From assembly GCF_000236785.1 (NCBI RefSeq), contig NZ_AGUF01000032.1, positions 1 to 64,000 of the forward strand: 64,000 bases of DNA, in the 5' to 3' direction. Of the stretch, positions 55,797 to 64,000 are shown piece after piece. The first letter of the stretch is position 1. Every line of letters begins with the position of its first letter. The notes below the pieces were generated by a model. The model saw nothing but the letters and a program-made list of their open reading frames with translations. It made no database searches and had not been told where the DNA came from. The DNA is from Achromobacter arsenitoxydans SY8. Lineage in GTDB: Bacteria; Pseudomonadota; Gammaproteobacteria; Burkholderiales; Burkholderiaceae_B. The position numbers were made by a program, and so were the translations under genes.

Positions 55797-56768
55797 ATGC
55801 TTTCCTTTATTGCGCAGCGGCTTATCCAGTCGGTGCTGGTGATGTTGACGGTGGCGCTGATCGCGTTCGCCATGTTCCGATACGTGGGCGACCCGGTAGC
55901 CAGCATGGTCGGCCAGGACACCACGCCCGAACAGCGCGCCCAGTTGCGCGAGCAGCTCGGCCTGGACGATCCTTTCGTCGTGCAGTACGCGCACTTTGTC
56001 GCCAACGCCGTGCGCGGCGACTTCGGCATGTCGTACCGCCACCGCAGGCCCGTCAGCGACCTGCTCGAAGAGCGCATGCCCGCCACGCTGGAACTGTCCT
56101 TCGTGTCCGCCGTCATGGCGCTGGCGCTGGGCATTCCCATGGGCATCTACACCGCGCTCAAGCGCCACGGCGTCCTGTCCAAGGCATTCATGGCGATCTC
56201 GCTGGCGGGCATTTCGCTGCCCACCTTCCTGATCGGCATCCTGCTCATCCTGTTCTTTGGCGTGCAGCTGCGATGGCTGCCCAGCTTCGGACGCGGCGAC
56301 GTGGTCAGCCTGGGATGGTGGACCACCGGGTTCCTCACCAAGTCCGGCTGGCTGGCGCTCATCATGCCGGCCATCACGCTGGCGCTGTTCCAGATGACCC
56401 TGATCATGCGGCTGGTGCGCGCCGAAATGCTGGAAGTGCTGCGCGCCGACTTCATCAAGTTCGCGCGCGCCCGCGGGCTGCCCGAGCGGCTCATCAACTT
56501 CCGCCATGCGCTCAAGAACACGATGGTCCCCGTCATCACCATCACGGGACTGCAGCTCGGCTCCATCATCGCGTTCGCCATCATCACCGAAACGGTGTTC
56601 CAGTGGCCCGGCATGGGCCTGCTGTTCATCCAGGCCATCAGCATGGTGGACATTCCCGTCATGGCGGCCTACCTGGTGCTGATCGCGTTCATGTTCGTGG
56701 TCATCAACCTGGTCGTCGACCTGCTGTATTTCGCCGTGGACCCCCGTCTGCGCGTGCAGAGCAAATGA
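55797..56768 (+). CDS. Dipeptide/oligopeptide ABC transporter permease, DppB-like
   Basis: A 323-residue permease with six hydrophobic segments, the N-terminal MLSFIAQRLIQSVLVML and the EAA-type loop near ADFIKFARARGLPERLINFR. This is the DppB/OppB pattern. It follows the binding-protein gene by 120 bases and precedes the second permease. Confidence 0.95.
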   Translation: MLSFIAQRLIQSVLVMLTVALIAFAMFRYVGDPVASMVGQDTTPEQRAQLREQLGLDDPFVVQYAHFVANAVRGDFGMSYRHRRPVSDLLEERMPATLELSFVSAVMALALGIPMGIYTALKRHGVLSKAFMAISLAGISLPTFLIGILLILFFGVQLRWLPSFGRGDVVSLGWWTTGFLTKSGWLALIMPAITLALFQMTLIMRLVRAEMLEVLRADFIKFARARGLPERLINFRHALKNTMVPVITITGLQLGSIIAFAIITETVFQWPGMGLLFIQAISMVDIPVMAAYLVLIAFMFVVINLVVDLLYFAVDPRLRVQSK

Positions 56769-56801
56769 AAAATGGCCCCCACGCCGCGCCTTCGGCTTGC
56801 T

Positions 56802-56825
56802 GCCCCCCGAGGGGGCGCTTTTTAC
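56802..56825 (+). terminator. Terminator-like hairpin between the two permease genes
   Basis: GCCCCC (56802-56807) pairs with GGGGGC (56811-56816) over CGA and is followed by GCTTTTTACC. It lies in the middle of the operon, so it is probably an attenuator or partial stop. Confidence 0.65.
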
Positions 56826-56859
56826 CTTGGAACGGCCCGGCGGTAAAAAAGGAAATCCC

Positions 56860-57786
56860 ATGATTGCTCGCATTGGTCCCTTCTTTTCACGCGCCGCCGA
56901 CAGCGATCTGTGGCACAGCTTCAAGCGGTCGCCCGGCGCCATCATCGCCGCGATCGTCACGCTGGTCATCCTGCTGGGCGCGCTGTTCGCGCCGCTGGTC
57001 GCGCCCCACAACCCCTTCGACCTGGCGTCCCTGAGCATCATGGACGCCAACACGCCCCCGGCCTGGGAAGAGGGCGGCAGCCCTGATTTCCTGCTGGGCA
57101 CGGACGACCAGGGCCGCGACATCCTGTCGGCCGTCATGTACGGCTCGCGCGTGTCGTTGCTGGTCGGCTTTGCGTCGGTGCTGTTTTCGATGGTGCTGGG
57201 CGTGACGCTGGGCCTCATCAGCGGCTACGCGGGCGGGCGTGTCGACAGCTTCATCATGCGCATCGCCGACGTGCAGCTGTCGTTTCCCGCCATCCTCGTG
57301 GCGCTGCTGATCGACGGCGTGGCGCGCGGGCTGCTGCCGCGCGACATGCACGACCAGCTTGCGCTGTATGTGCTGATCTTCGCCATCGGGATTTCTGGCT
57401 GGGTGCAATATGCGCGCACCGTGCGCGGCTCCACGCTGGTGGAACGCAACAAGGAATACGTGCAGGCGGCCAAGCTGATCGGCATCGGCCCCATCACCAT
57501 CCTGCGCCGCCACATCCTGCCCAACGTCATGGGCCCGGTGCTGGTCATCGCCACCATCCACTTGGCCATCGCCATCATCACCGAGGCCACGCTGTCCTTC
57601 CTGGGCGTGGGCGTGCCGCCCACGGCGCCTTCGCTCGGCACGCTGATCCGCATCGGCAACAGCTATCTCTTTTCGGGCATGTGGTGGATCTCTATCTTCC
57701 CCGGCATCGCGCTGGTGGCGCTGGTGCTGTCGGTCAACCTGCTGGGCGACTGGCTGCGCGACGCGCTCAACCCCAAGCTGCGCTGA
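56860..57786 (+). CDS. Dipeptide/oligopeptide ABC transporter permease, DppC-like
   Basis: A 308-residue permease with an N-terminal cytoplasmic/membrane anchor, DLWHSFKRSPGAIIAAIVTL, the substrate-path LGTDDQGRDILSAVMYGSR and the EAA loop KEYVQAAKLIGIGPITILRR. The start at 56860 has AAAAAGGA before it. The two-base-TGA region leads directly to the ATPase gene seven bases downstream. Confidence 0.95.
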   Translation: MIARIGPFFSRAADSDLWHSFKRSPGAIIAAIVTLVILLGALFAPLVAPHNPFDLASLSIMDANTPPAWEEGGSPDFLLGTDDQGRDILSAVMYGSRVSLLVGFASVLFSMVLGVTLGLISGYAGGRVDSFIMRIADVQLSFPAILVALLIDGVARGLLPRDMHDQLALYVLIFAIGISGWVQYARTVRGSTLVERNKEYVQAAKLIGIGPITILRRHILPNVMGPVLVIATIHLAIAIITEATLSFLGVGVPPTAPSLGTLIRIGNSYLFSGMWWISIFPGIALVALVLSVNLLGDWLRDALNPKLR

Positions 57787-57793
57787 GGACGTC

Positions 57794-59521
57794 ATGGCCC
57801 TGTTGAACATCGAAGACATCCGCATCGAATTCCCCAGCCGCCGCGGCACCCTGGTGGCGGTGGACGGCGTTTCCCTGTCCCTGGAAAAGGGCGAGATCCT
57901 GGGCGTGGTGGGCGAGTCCGGCGCCGGCAAGTCCACCATCGGCAACGCCGTCATCGGCCTGCTCGAAGCGCCCGGACGGCTGGCCGGCGGCTCGGTGCTG
58001 CTGAACGGCGAACGGATAGATACGCTGACCCCGGCGCAGAAGCGCCGCGTGCGCGGCCGCCGCATCGGCATGATCTTCCAGGATCCGCTGACCTCCCTGG
58101 ATCCGCTGCAGACGGTGGAAAGCCAGCTGGTGGAAACCATGCAGGTGCACCTGAACCTGTCGCACGACGACGCGAAGAAGCGCGCCGTGGAGCTACTGGC
58201 GCAGGTCGGCATCGACCAGCCCGAACTGCGCGTCAAGCAGTACCCGCACCAGTTCTCGGGCGGAATGCGGCAACGCGTGGTGATCGCGCTGGCGCTGTGC
58301 TGCAAGCCGGAAGTCATCATCGCCGACGAGCCCACCACCGCGCTGGACGTGTCCATCCAGGCGCAGATCCTGGACCTGCTGAAAAAGCTCTGCCGCGAAG
58401 AGCAGGTGGGCATGATCATCATCACGCACGACATGGGCGTGATCGCGGACGTGACCGACCGCGTGGCCGTGCTGTATCACGGCAAGCTGGTCGAACAGGG
58501 ACGCACGGCCAAGATCCTGGGCGATCCCGACCACCCCTACACGCGCAGCCTGATCTCCGCCGTGCCGCGGCCCGACATCAAGCTCAAGCACTTCCCGCTG
58601 GTGACGTATATCGAGGCCGTGAGGACGCCGGCGCAGCCGCTGGACCTGGCCACGCACTGGCTGGGCCAGCGCCGCGATTTCGGCAAGCGCACGGAAGGCC
58701 CGCTGGTGCAGGTCCGCGACCTGTCCATGCGCTTCGTGCTCAAGAGCGCGCTGTTCAAGCGCAACCAGCGCACGCTGGACGCCGTCAAGCGCGTCAATCT
58801 TTCCATCGGCGAAGGCGAGGTCTTCGGTCTGGTGGGCGAATCCGGATCGGGCAAATCCACGGTGGCGCGCCTGATCTCCGGGCTCTACACGCCCAGCGAA
58901 GGCACGGTCACGTTTGGCGGCACCGATCTCACTGCGCTCAAGGGCGAGAAGCAACTCAACCCGTTCCGGCGGCAGATCCAGATGATCTTCCAGGATCCGT
59001 TCTCGTCGCTGAATCCGCGCATGCGCGTGCTGGACATCGTGGCCGAACCCATCCGCTTCCACAAGCTGGCGGCCAGCGAGGCGGAGACGCGCCGCATCGT
59101 GGCCGACCTGCTGGACGTGGTGGGCCTGGGCGACCGCGCCGCTGAACGCTTCCCGCACGAATTTTCCGGCGGCCAGCGCCAGCGCATCTGCATCGCACGG
59201 GCGCTGGCCACGCGCCCCCGCTTCCTGATCTGCGACGAGCCCACGTCCGCGCTGGACGTATCCATCCAGGCGCAAATCCTGAACCTGTTGAAGGACCTGC
59301 AGGAAGAGCTTGGCCTGACCATGCTGTTCATCAGCCACGACCTGCCGGTGATCCGGCAGATGTGCGACCGCGTCGGCGTGATGCGATACGGAGAATTGCT
59401 GGAAGTCGCCGAAACGGAAACGTTGTTCGAACACCCGCAGCATCCCTATAGCCAACATCTGCTCGGCCTGATGCCCCGCCTGCAATCCATGTCCCGCGAA
59501 GGGCTGGACGTGGTGGGCTGA
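57794..59521 (+). CDS. Dipeptide ABC transporter ATPase, fused DppD-DppF type
   Basis: A 575-residue protein with two ABC ATPase domains in one chain. The first has Walker A GESGAGKS (40-47), a QDPLTSLDPL Q-loop, signature FSGGMRQR and ADEPTTALDV. The second has GESGSGKS (about 347-354), FQDPFSSLNPR, signature FSGGQRQR and CDEPTSALDV. The two halves correspond to DppD and DppF, as in GsiA/YejF-type fusions. No separate ATPase gene is needed. Confidence 0.95.
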   Translation: MALLNIEDIRIEFPSRRGTLVAVDGVSLSLEKGEILGVVGESGAGKSTIGNAVIGLLEAPGRLAGGSVLLNGERIDTLTPAQKRRVRGRRIGMIFQDPLTSLDPLQTVESQLVETMQVHLNLSHDDAKKRAVELLAQVGIDQPELRVKQYPHQFSGGMRQRVVIALALCCKPEVIIADEPTTALDVSIQAQILDLLKKLCREEQVGMIIITHDMGVIADVTDRVAVLYHGKLVEQGRTAKILGDPDHPYTRSLISAVPRPDIKLKHFPLVTYIEAVRTPAQPLDLATHWLGQRRDFGKRTEGPLVQVRDLSMRFVLKSALFKRNQRTLDAVKRVNLSIGEGEVFGLVGESGSGKSTVARLISGLYTPSEGTVTFGGTDLTALKGEKQLNPFRRQIQMIFQDPFSSLNPRMRVLDIVAEPIRFHKLAASEAETRRIVADLLDVVGLGDRAAERFPHEFSGGQRQRICIARALATRPRFLICDEPTSALDVSIQAQILNLLKDLQEELGLTMLFISHDLPVIRQMCDRVGVMRYGELLEVAETETLFEHPQHPYSQHLLGLMPRLQSMSREGLDVVG

Positions 59522-59545
59522 CGCCGGGCGCAACCGGAGCGAGAC

Positions 59546-60754
59546 ATGACGGCGACACGGCAGACCCTGTTCATCGGCGGCAAAGTGTTTGACGGAGCAG
59601 GGCGCACGCTGCCCGCCCACGGCGTGTTGGTCGAAGACCGGCGAGTCGCCCGTGTGGCGCCCGCCGGCGAATTTTCCGGCTATACCGGCATCAAGGTGGA
59701 CACCACGGGCATGACCCTCATGCCCAGCCTGGCGGATTGCCACGTGCACCTGGTCTACACCGGCGGCGCGGATCCCAACGCGCACCTGAGCAAGCAGGGC
59801 CCCGCGCAGATCACGCTGACCGCGCTGGAGAACGCGCAGGCCAGCCTGCGCGGCGGCGTCACGGCGCTGCGCGACTGCGGCGGCAAGGACTACCTGGAAT
59901 TCGGCGTGCGCGACGCCATCGCGCGCGGCGTGTTTCCCGGGCCTTCCATCAAGGCCTCGGGCCGCATCATCTGCATGACGGGCGGCCACGGCAACCGCAT
60001 CGGCCGTGTCGCCGACGGCTGCGAGGACGTGATCAAGGCCGTGCGCGAACAGGTCCACGCGGGCTGCGACCTGGTCAAGATCATGGCCACAGGCGGGGTC
60101 ATGACGCCCGGCGTCAGTCCCATGGATGCGCACTACAGCTTCGATGAAATGAAGGCGGGCGTGCACGAGGCCAAGCGCTTTCGCAAAAGCACCGCCAGCC
60201 ACGCCCAGGGCACGCAGGGCATCCTGAACGCCGTGCGCGCCGGCATAGATTCCATCGAACACGGCATCTTCATGGACGACGACTGCCTGCGCGAGATGCT
60301 GGAGGCCCAAACCTACCTGGTGCCCACCATCGCCGCCGTGCGCAACATCATCGCCAACGCCGACAACGGCATTCCTGCATACGCGGTGGAGAAGGCCCGT
60401 GCGGTGGAGCAGCGCCACCGCGAGTCGTTCCAGATGTACTACAAGGCGGGCGGACGCATCGCGCTGGGCACCGATGCGGGCACGCCGTTCAACCTGCACG
60501 GCGAGAACGCCATGGAACTGGCCTATATGGTCGAATTCGGCATGACGCCCGTGGACGCCCTGATCGCAGGCACGTCGCGCGGCCATGACCTCATGGGCAT
60601 GACCGAGCACGGCGTCATCGCCGAGGGCAAGGTGGCCGACCTGCTGCTGGTGCAAGGCGACCCGGCCGAAGACATCATGAAGGCCGCCGACAAGCGCTTC
60701 CACGTGGCCGTGTTGCGCAACGGCGAAGTGGCGGCAGGCGCCTTGCCGTTCTGA
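59546..60754 (+). CDS. Amidohydrolase family protein
   Basis: A 402-residue metal-dependent hydrolase with the amidohydrolase metal ligands: His66 and His68 (DCHVHL), a Lys likely carbamylated (DLVKIMATGGV), His in ASHAQGTQG and IEHGIF, and Asp in ALGTDAGTPF. This is the prolidase/dipeptidase-like subgroup. It is 24 bases after the dipeptide importer ATPase gene, which fits hydrolysis of an imported peptide or cyclic amide. Confidence 0.9.
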   Translation: MTATRQTLFIGGKVFDGAGRTLPAHGVLVEDRRVARVAPAGEFSGYTGIKVDTTGMTLMPSLADCHVHLVYTGGADPNAHLSKQGPAQITLTALENAQASLRGGVTALRDCGGKDYLEFGVRDAIARGVFPGPSIKASGRIICMTGGHGNRIGRVADGCEDVIKAVREQVHAGCDLVKIMATGGVMTPGVSPMDAHYSFDEMKAGVHEAKRFRKSTASHAQGTQGILNAVRAGIDSIEHGIFMDDDCLREMLEAQTYLVPTIAAVRNIIANADNGIPAYAVEKARAVEQRHRESFQMYYKAGGRIALGTDAGTPFNLHGENAMELAYMVEFGMTPVDALIAGTSRGHDLMGMTEHGVIAEGKVADLLLVQGDPAEDIMKAADKRFHVAVLRNGEVAAGALPF

Positions 60755-60763
60755 ATACGGCGG

Positions 60764-60788
60764 GCCGGGCGCCAGCGACGCGCCCGGC
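60764..60788. terminator. Hairpin between convergent amidohydrolase and DUF945 genes
   Basis: GCCGGGCG (60764-60771) pairs with CGCCCGGC (60781-60788) over a 9-base loop between two stop codons. It has no T-tract. Confidence 0.45.
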
Positions 60789-60790
60789 GC

Positions 60791-62227
60791 TCAGCGCAGC
60801 AGGACCCTGCCGAAGAACGCCTCGACGGGCATGCGCTCGCCGTTGAAATCCAGCTGCCCATCGCGGTAGTCCGCATCGACCTGGATTACGCCGTTCTCGA
60901 TGCGGCCCCAGCGCTTTTGAGCGATCAGGTCGCGCATCACGTCGGCTTCCTGACGGGCCGCGATCCGGGCCGCTTCGGGCGTCGCGCCCTTCAGTTCAAG
61001 CCGCGCGGCGATCAGATCGGCCATGCCGTCCGTAGACAACTTCAAGCGCACGCTCAGGTTGCGCACGACCTCCTTGACGATGCCGACAGGATCGCGGTTC
61101 CAGAACGATGGCGAATCCAGACCGATATCCAGGCCGAGCGACGATGTGCCATTGGCCGATTCGACCTCCAGCGTCGACAGGGTGAAGCTGGGGCGGGCCA
61201 GCAGGAACTTCAACAGGTGGGATGCCGCCAGCATCTTGTCGCCCAGAATGGGCTCGCCGTTTTCCACTCGCAACGGCGCGCTCTCGCTGAAGTCCTGGAA
61301 CGCCTTGAGCGATGCCACGTCCATATCCTTGCCGCCTGCCGCCATCCGCAGCTTGGCAACGTGCTGCCCCCGCACGCTGACGCTGCCGACGTCCAGCGTC
61401 GCTTTGCCGGTCATGCGCTCGGCGGCCGTCTCCGAACCCAGCGTGAGCACAACGTCCTTCAGGCCCAGCGGCAGCTTGTCCAGGTCGGACACCCAGTCCC
61501 TCACCTTCAGCGTCGTACTGCTGGTGAAAGCCTCAGATGCGCCCGACGATTGATGCGACACGGCCAGCCCATCGAGGGTCAGCGTCTGCCGGCCGGCATT
61601 GGCGGCGCCGCCCTTGAGCACTTCGGACAGCGACATCTTGTCGACCGCAAGGGACGCCGAACCGCGTGTGCCGTCGCCTGCACGTTCGGCCCGCGCCTGC
61701 AGGCCCGAAAACTCGAACGTGACCGGATCATCTGCATACTTCACCGGCGCCAACGCCAGGTCGCCGGAAACGTCGCGATCATAGGCGAACAGGAAATTCG
61801 CCGTCACGGGCACCGAACCGCCCGCCGCCGCGAACCACGCCGCGGCATCGGGCGTCTGCGCCATCTGCACGCCCCCTGCCGCCATGACCGGGGCGATGTC
61901 GCCAGACGCAAGACGGGAGGCGGGGAAGGGACCGTGTTCAACCTTGCCGGTGAACTCGAAGGCTTTCTCGGCAGGCTTGCCGTCGGATTGCACGGTGACT
62001 TTCAAGCCGAAGCGGGCAGTGGACGAAAATACGCCGCGCTCGAAGGACAGCAGTTCCAGCGCAACGGGAATGCCGAGCTTCTTGCCCAGCCGCTGTGCCT
62101 GGGCATCCAGGGCTTGGACATCCTGCGCAAGGCGGTCCTCGATCCGCTTGCCCGTGTACCAGGCCGTTCCGGTCCAGGCCGCAGCCGCCGCCAACACCAA
62201 GCCTCCCGCCACTACCCGCTTTTTCAT
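60791..62227 (-). CDS. DUF945/YdgA family protein (paralogue 1)
   Basis: A 478-residue protein with an N-terminal membrane anchor (MKKRVVAGGLVLAAAAAWTG, then TAWYTGKRIEDRL) and the YdgA hallmark LLSFERGVFSSTARF. The rest is predicted beta-rich and periplasmic, with LSTLEVESANGTSSLGLDI near the middle of the second half. The start at 62227 is chosen because the anchor begins there. It is paralogous to the gene at 62360-63832. Function is unknown. Confidence 0.85.
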   Translation of the reverse strand: MKKRVVAGGLVLAAAAAWTGTAWYTGKRIEDRLAQDVQALDAQAQRLGKKLGIPVALELLSFERGVFSSTARFGLKVTVQSDGKPAEKAFEFTGKVEHGPFPASRLASGDIAPVMAAGGVQMAQTPDAAAWFAAAGGSVPVTANFLFAYDRDVSGDLALAPVKYADDPVTFEFSGLQARAERAGDGTRGSASLAVDKMSLSEVLKGGAANAGRQTLTLDGLAVSHQSSGASEAFTSSTTLKVRDWVSDLDKLPLGLKDVVLTLGSETAAERMTGKATLDVGSVSVRGQHVAKLRMAAGGKDMDVASLKAFQDFSESAPLRVENGEPILGDKMLAASHLLKFLLARPSFTLSTLEVESANGTSSLGLDIGLDSPSFWNRDPVGIVKEVVRNLSVRLKLSTDGMADLIAARLELKGATPEAARIAARQEADVMRDLIAQKRWGRIENGVIQVDADYRDGQLDFNGERMPVEAFFGRVLLR

Positions 62228-62280
62228 GATGCCCTTGCCCGTGCATGAATCGACTTGCATGAGGGCGGTTGCGCCGCCCA

Positions 62281-62309
62281 TGAAAAACGGGCTGTCGCAA
62301 GACAGCCCG
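62281..62309 (-). terminator. Intrinsic terminator between the two DUF945 genes (minus strand)
   Basis: CGGGCTGTC (62288-62296) pairs perfectly with GACAGCCCG (62301-62309) over GCAA. On the minus strand a run of five T follows (complement of 62283-62287), 50 bases after the upstream gene's stop. Confidence 0.85.
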
Positions 62310-62359
62310 CCCTGGGCGCGCCGATACCATCACGGCGCGCCTATCTTGTGTACGGCAGC

Positions 62360-63832
62360 TTAACGCATGCCGCCCATGACGCCGCCCATGACCATCATCA
62401 TGAACTGCTGCAGCGGCATCTTCTTGCCGTTGAAGTCCACCTGGCCATCGGCGTAGTTCAGGTAGGTCACGATGTTGTTGTTCTCGACCTTGCCCAGGCC
62501 CATCGCGGTGGCCATGGTGCCCACCATTTCAGCCTGGCCCTTGGCGGTCTGAACGGCCTGTTCGGCCGGCACGCCACGGGTTTGCGGTTCAATGGCCATC
62601 AGATCGGCCAGGTTGCCCTTGGACAGCACCAGCTTGGCGTCCAGCTTGCGCAGCGCCTGCACCAGCATGTCGGAGAACTCGCCATCCAGCGCGGCCGGCT
62701 TGGCCAGGTTCAGGTTCAGGTTGAACGTCGACGTGCCATTGGCGGTGCGAACTTCCAGCGGCGACACCGCCAGGGTGGGATTGCCGGCCAGGAGCTGTTC
62801 CAGGTTGGTCTTGAGCAGGGCCTTTTCTTCGTCCGTGAACTCAGGCGTCTGCTCTTCGCCCTTGCTCTGCAGCATGCGGCGCGACGAGGCTTCGTAGATG
62901 TCGTTCAGCGCCTTCAGCGCCTTGGAATCCAGGTTCTGCGCGTCGATGGTCAGCTTCATGCCGGCCATGTCCTTGGCCTGCACATTGATCATGCCGAAGT
63001 CCAGGGCCATCTTGGCGCCCATGGCCGTGCCGGTTTCGGTCATGTCCACGGCGATGGACGTGTCCTTGAACTGGACCGGGGGCTTTTCCTTGGACGTGAT
63101 CGTCCAGTCCTTGAACGTCAGCTTCTGGCTGCCCACGTACATGTCGTTGGAGGCCGGCTTCAGGTCGCTGGTCAGCGCGATGCCCTTGACCGCCATGGCG
63201 GTGATGTCGCTGTTGTCCGACGGGCCGGACAGCTCCAGGCTGTCGGAGGCCAGGGAGATCATGCCGTGCTTGCTGGACGTGGCGTATTCGAAGTCGCCCT
63301 TCATGCCCGAGAAGACGAGCTTCGTGGCGTCCTTGGCGACTTCCACCGGCGCCAGGCCGAAGTTGCCCGTGATGTTCTTGCCGTAGCTGACGCTATAGTG
63401 GCCCGACAGGGGCACGGCGCCCTTGGCCGCGGCGAACCATTCCTTGACCATCTCGGTCTCTTCCAGCGCGAAATCGCTGGCCACCATCGCCGGGGCGAAA
63501 TTGCCGGATTTCAGGTTGGACAGGGGGAAGGGGCCATGGCTCAGGTGTTCGACGAACACCACGTCGCGTTCCTGCGCCGGCTTGCCGTCGGCCGCGGGCG
63601 AGGTGAACTTGATGCGATAGCGCGAGGTCGACGAAAACACGCCGCGCTCGAACGACACCAGTTCCGACACGGCGTTGATGCCCCACTTGTCGCCGGCCTT
63701 CTTGAGTTCGACGTTGCCGTCTTCGATGGCCTGCTTGACGAAGGCCTCGGCCTTTTGGCCCGTGTACCAGGCGGTGCCGGTCCAGACCGCGCCCAGCGCG
63801 ACGACGATGCCAACTATTGCCGATTTCTTCAT
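62360..63832 (-). CDS. DUF945/YdgA family protein (paralogue 2)
   Basis: A 490-residue protein with an N-terminal anchor (MKKSAIVGIVVALGAVWTG, then TAWYTGQKAEAF) and SELVSFERGVFSSTSRYRI, matching paralogue 1. The C-terminus is rich in Met and Gly (QFMMMVMGGVMGGMR). It is separated from paralogue 1 by a terminator, so each may be transcribed alone. Function is unknown. Confidence 0.88.
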   Translation of the reverse strand: MKKSAIVGIVVALGAVWTGTAWYTGQKAEAFVKQAIEDGNVELKKAGDKWGINAVSELVSFERGVFSSTSRYRIKFTSPAADGKPAQERDVVFVEHLSHGPFPLSNLKSGNFAPAMVASDFALEETEMVKEWFAAAKGAVPLSGHYSVSYGKNITGNFGLAPVEVAKDATKLVFSGMKGDFEYATSSKHGMISLASDSLELSGPSDNSDITAMAVKGIALTSDLKPASNDMYVGSQKLTFKDWTITSKEKPPVQFKDTSIAVDMTETGTAMGAKMALDFGMINVQAKDMAGMKLTIDAQNLDSKALKALNDIYEASSRRMLQSKGEEQTPEFTDEEKALLKTNLEQLLAGNPTLAVSPLEVRTANGTSTFNLNLNLAKPAALDGEFSDMLVQALRKLDAKLVLSKGNLADLMAIEPQTRGVPAEQAVQTAKGQAEMVGTMATAMGLGKVENNNIVTYLNYADGQVDFNGKKMPLQQFMMMVMGGVMGGMR

Positions 63833-64000
63833 TGCATCCCTTATATTCGTTAGGTGAAAGCGCTCGGATTATAGAAAGGGCAGCCTAGGGAAAACACTTA
63901 TTTCGTACACAAATGAGTCAAAATATTTCTGAATGATAGACCGGCTGCCATTCGGTCGGTGCTGCGCTGCCACATCAGCTACAATCCTTTCGTGCGCCAT
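63833..64000. promoter_or_regulatory. Edge region with divergent promoter candidates
   Basis: This stretch holds the upstream region of the leftward DUF945 gene. A TACAAT -10 candidate (63980-63985) points to a rightward gene just beyond the window edge; no matching -35 was found. Confidence 0.35.

Noticed and set aside
58193-60703. An 836-codon open frame antisense to the ATPase and amidohydrolase genes
   Set aside because: Same GC shadow effect. It spans two certain genes on the other strand and has no recognisable domain.

Overview
The window is GC-rich beta-proteobacterial chromosome. Gene content points to Alcaligenaceae, most likely Achromobacter or Bordetella: several orphan Bug/TctC-type binding proteins, a his operon with short-form HisG and monofunctional HisB, Mla genes joined to a YadG/YadH-like ABC-2 pair and IbaG-MurA, and petABC followed by sspAB. 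This placement is inferred from gene families; no database was searched. I see no rRNA, IS element, prophage, integrase or CRISPR array.

Layout. (1) 1-8544: the edge of a probable S-formylglutathione hydrolase gene, a transposase-derived (RAYT-like) protein that has lost its catalytic residues, glutamate synthase gltBD with a repeat-rich upstream region, and ompW with an FNR/Anr-like box. (2) 8585-12833: a LysR regulator divergent from an MFS-Bug-nitronate monooxygenase operon, closed by a perfect 17-bp inverted repeat. (3) 13155-29048: a long rightward housekeeping block: mlaFEDAC, ABC-2 exporter, bolA/ibaG-like gene, murA, hisGDCBHAFIE, hinT and tatABC. (4) 29158-31522: a small XRE regulator with a self-operator-like palindrome, a membrane-anchored HtrA protease, and a NIF3-family gene. 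(5) 31794-35758: a catabolic-looking module (GST, MHS-family transporter, AraC regulator, class II aldolase). (6) 35885-40680: mscL, the cytochrome bc1 operon petABC, and sspAB. (7) 40749-49747: tRNA-Thr, an amidase-Bug-GntP operon with a divergent IclR regulator, tRNA-Asn, then LysR, RidA-like, class V aminotransferase and EamA exporter genes. (8) 49906-53712: an AraC regulator and the poorly characterised membrane-protein/GTPase pair DUF2868-DUF3482. (9) 54069-60754: a dipeptide-type ABC importer with a fused two-domain ATPase and an amidohydrolase. (10) 60791-63832: two tandem DUF945/YdgA paralogues.

How the parts work together. mla, the ABC-2 pair and murA form an envelope block, and tatABC supplies the export route that the Rieske protein PetA, with its twin-arginine signal, should need. 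The least explained elements are the DUF2868-DUF3482 pair, the domesticated RAYT, the regulatory repeats upstream of gltB, the XRE operator overlapping its own promoter, and an apparent one-base frameshift at the start of hisG.
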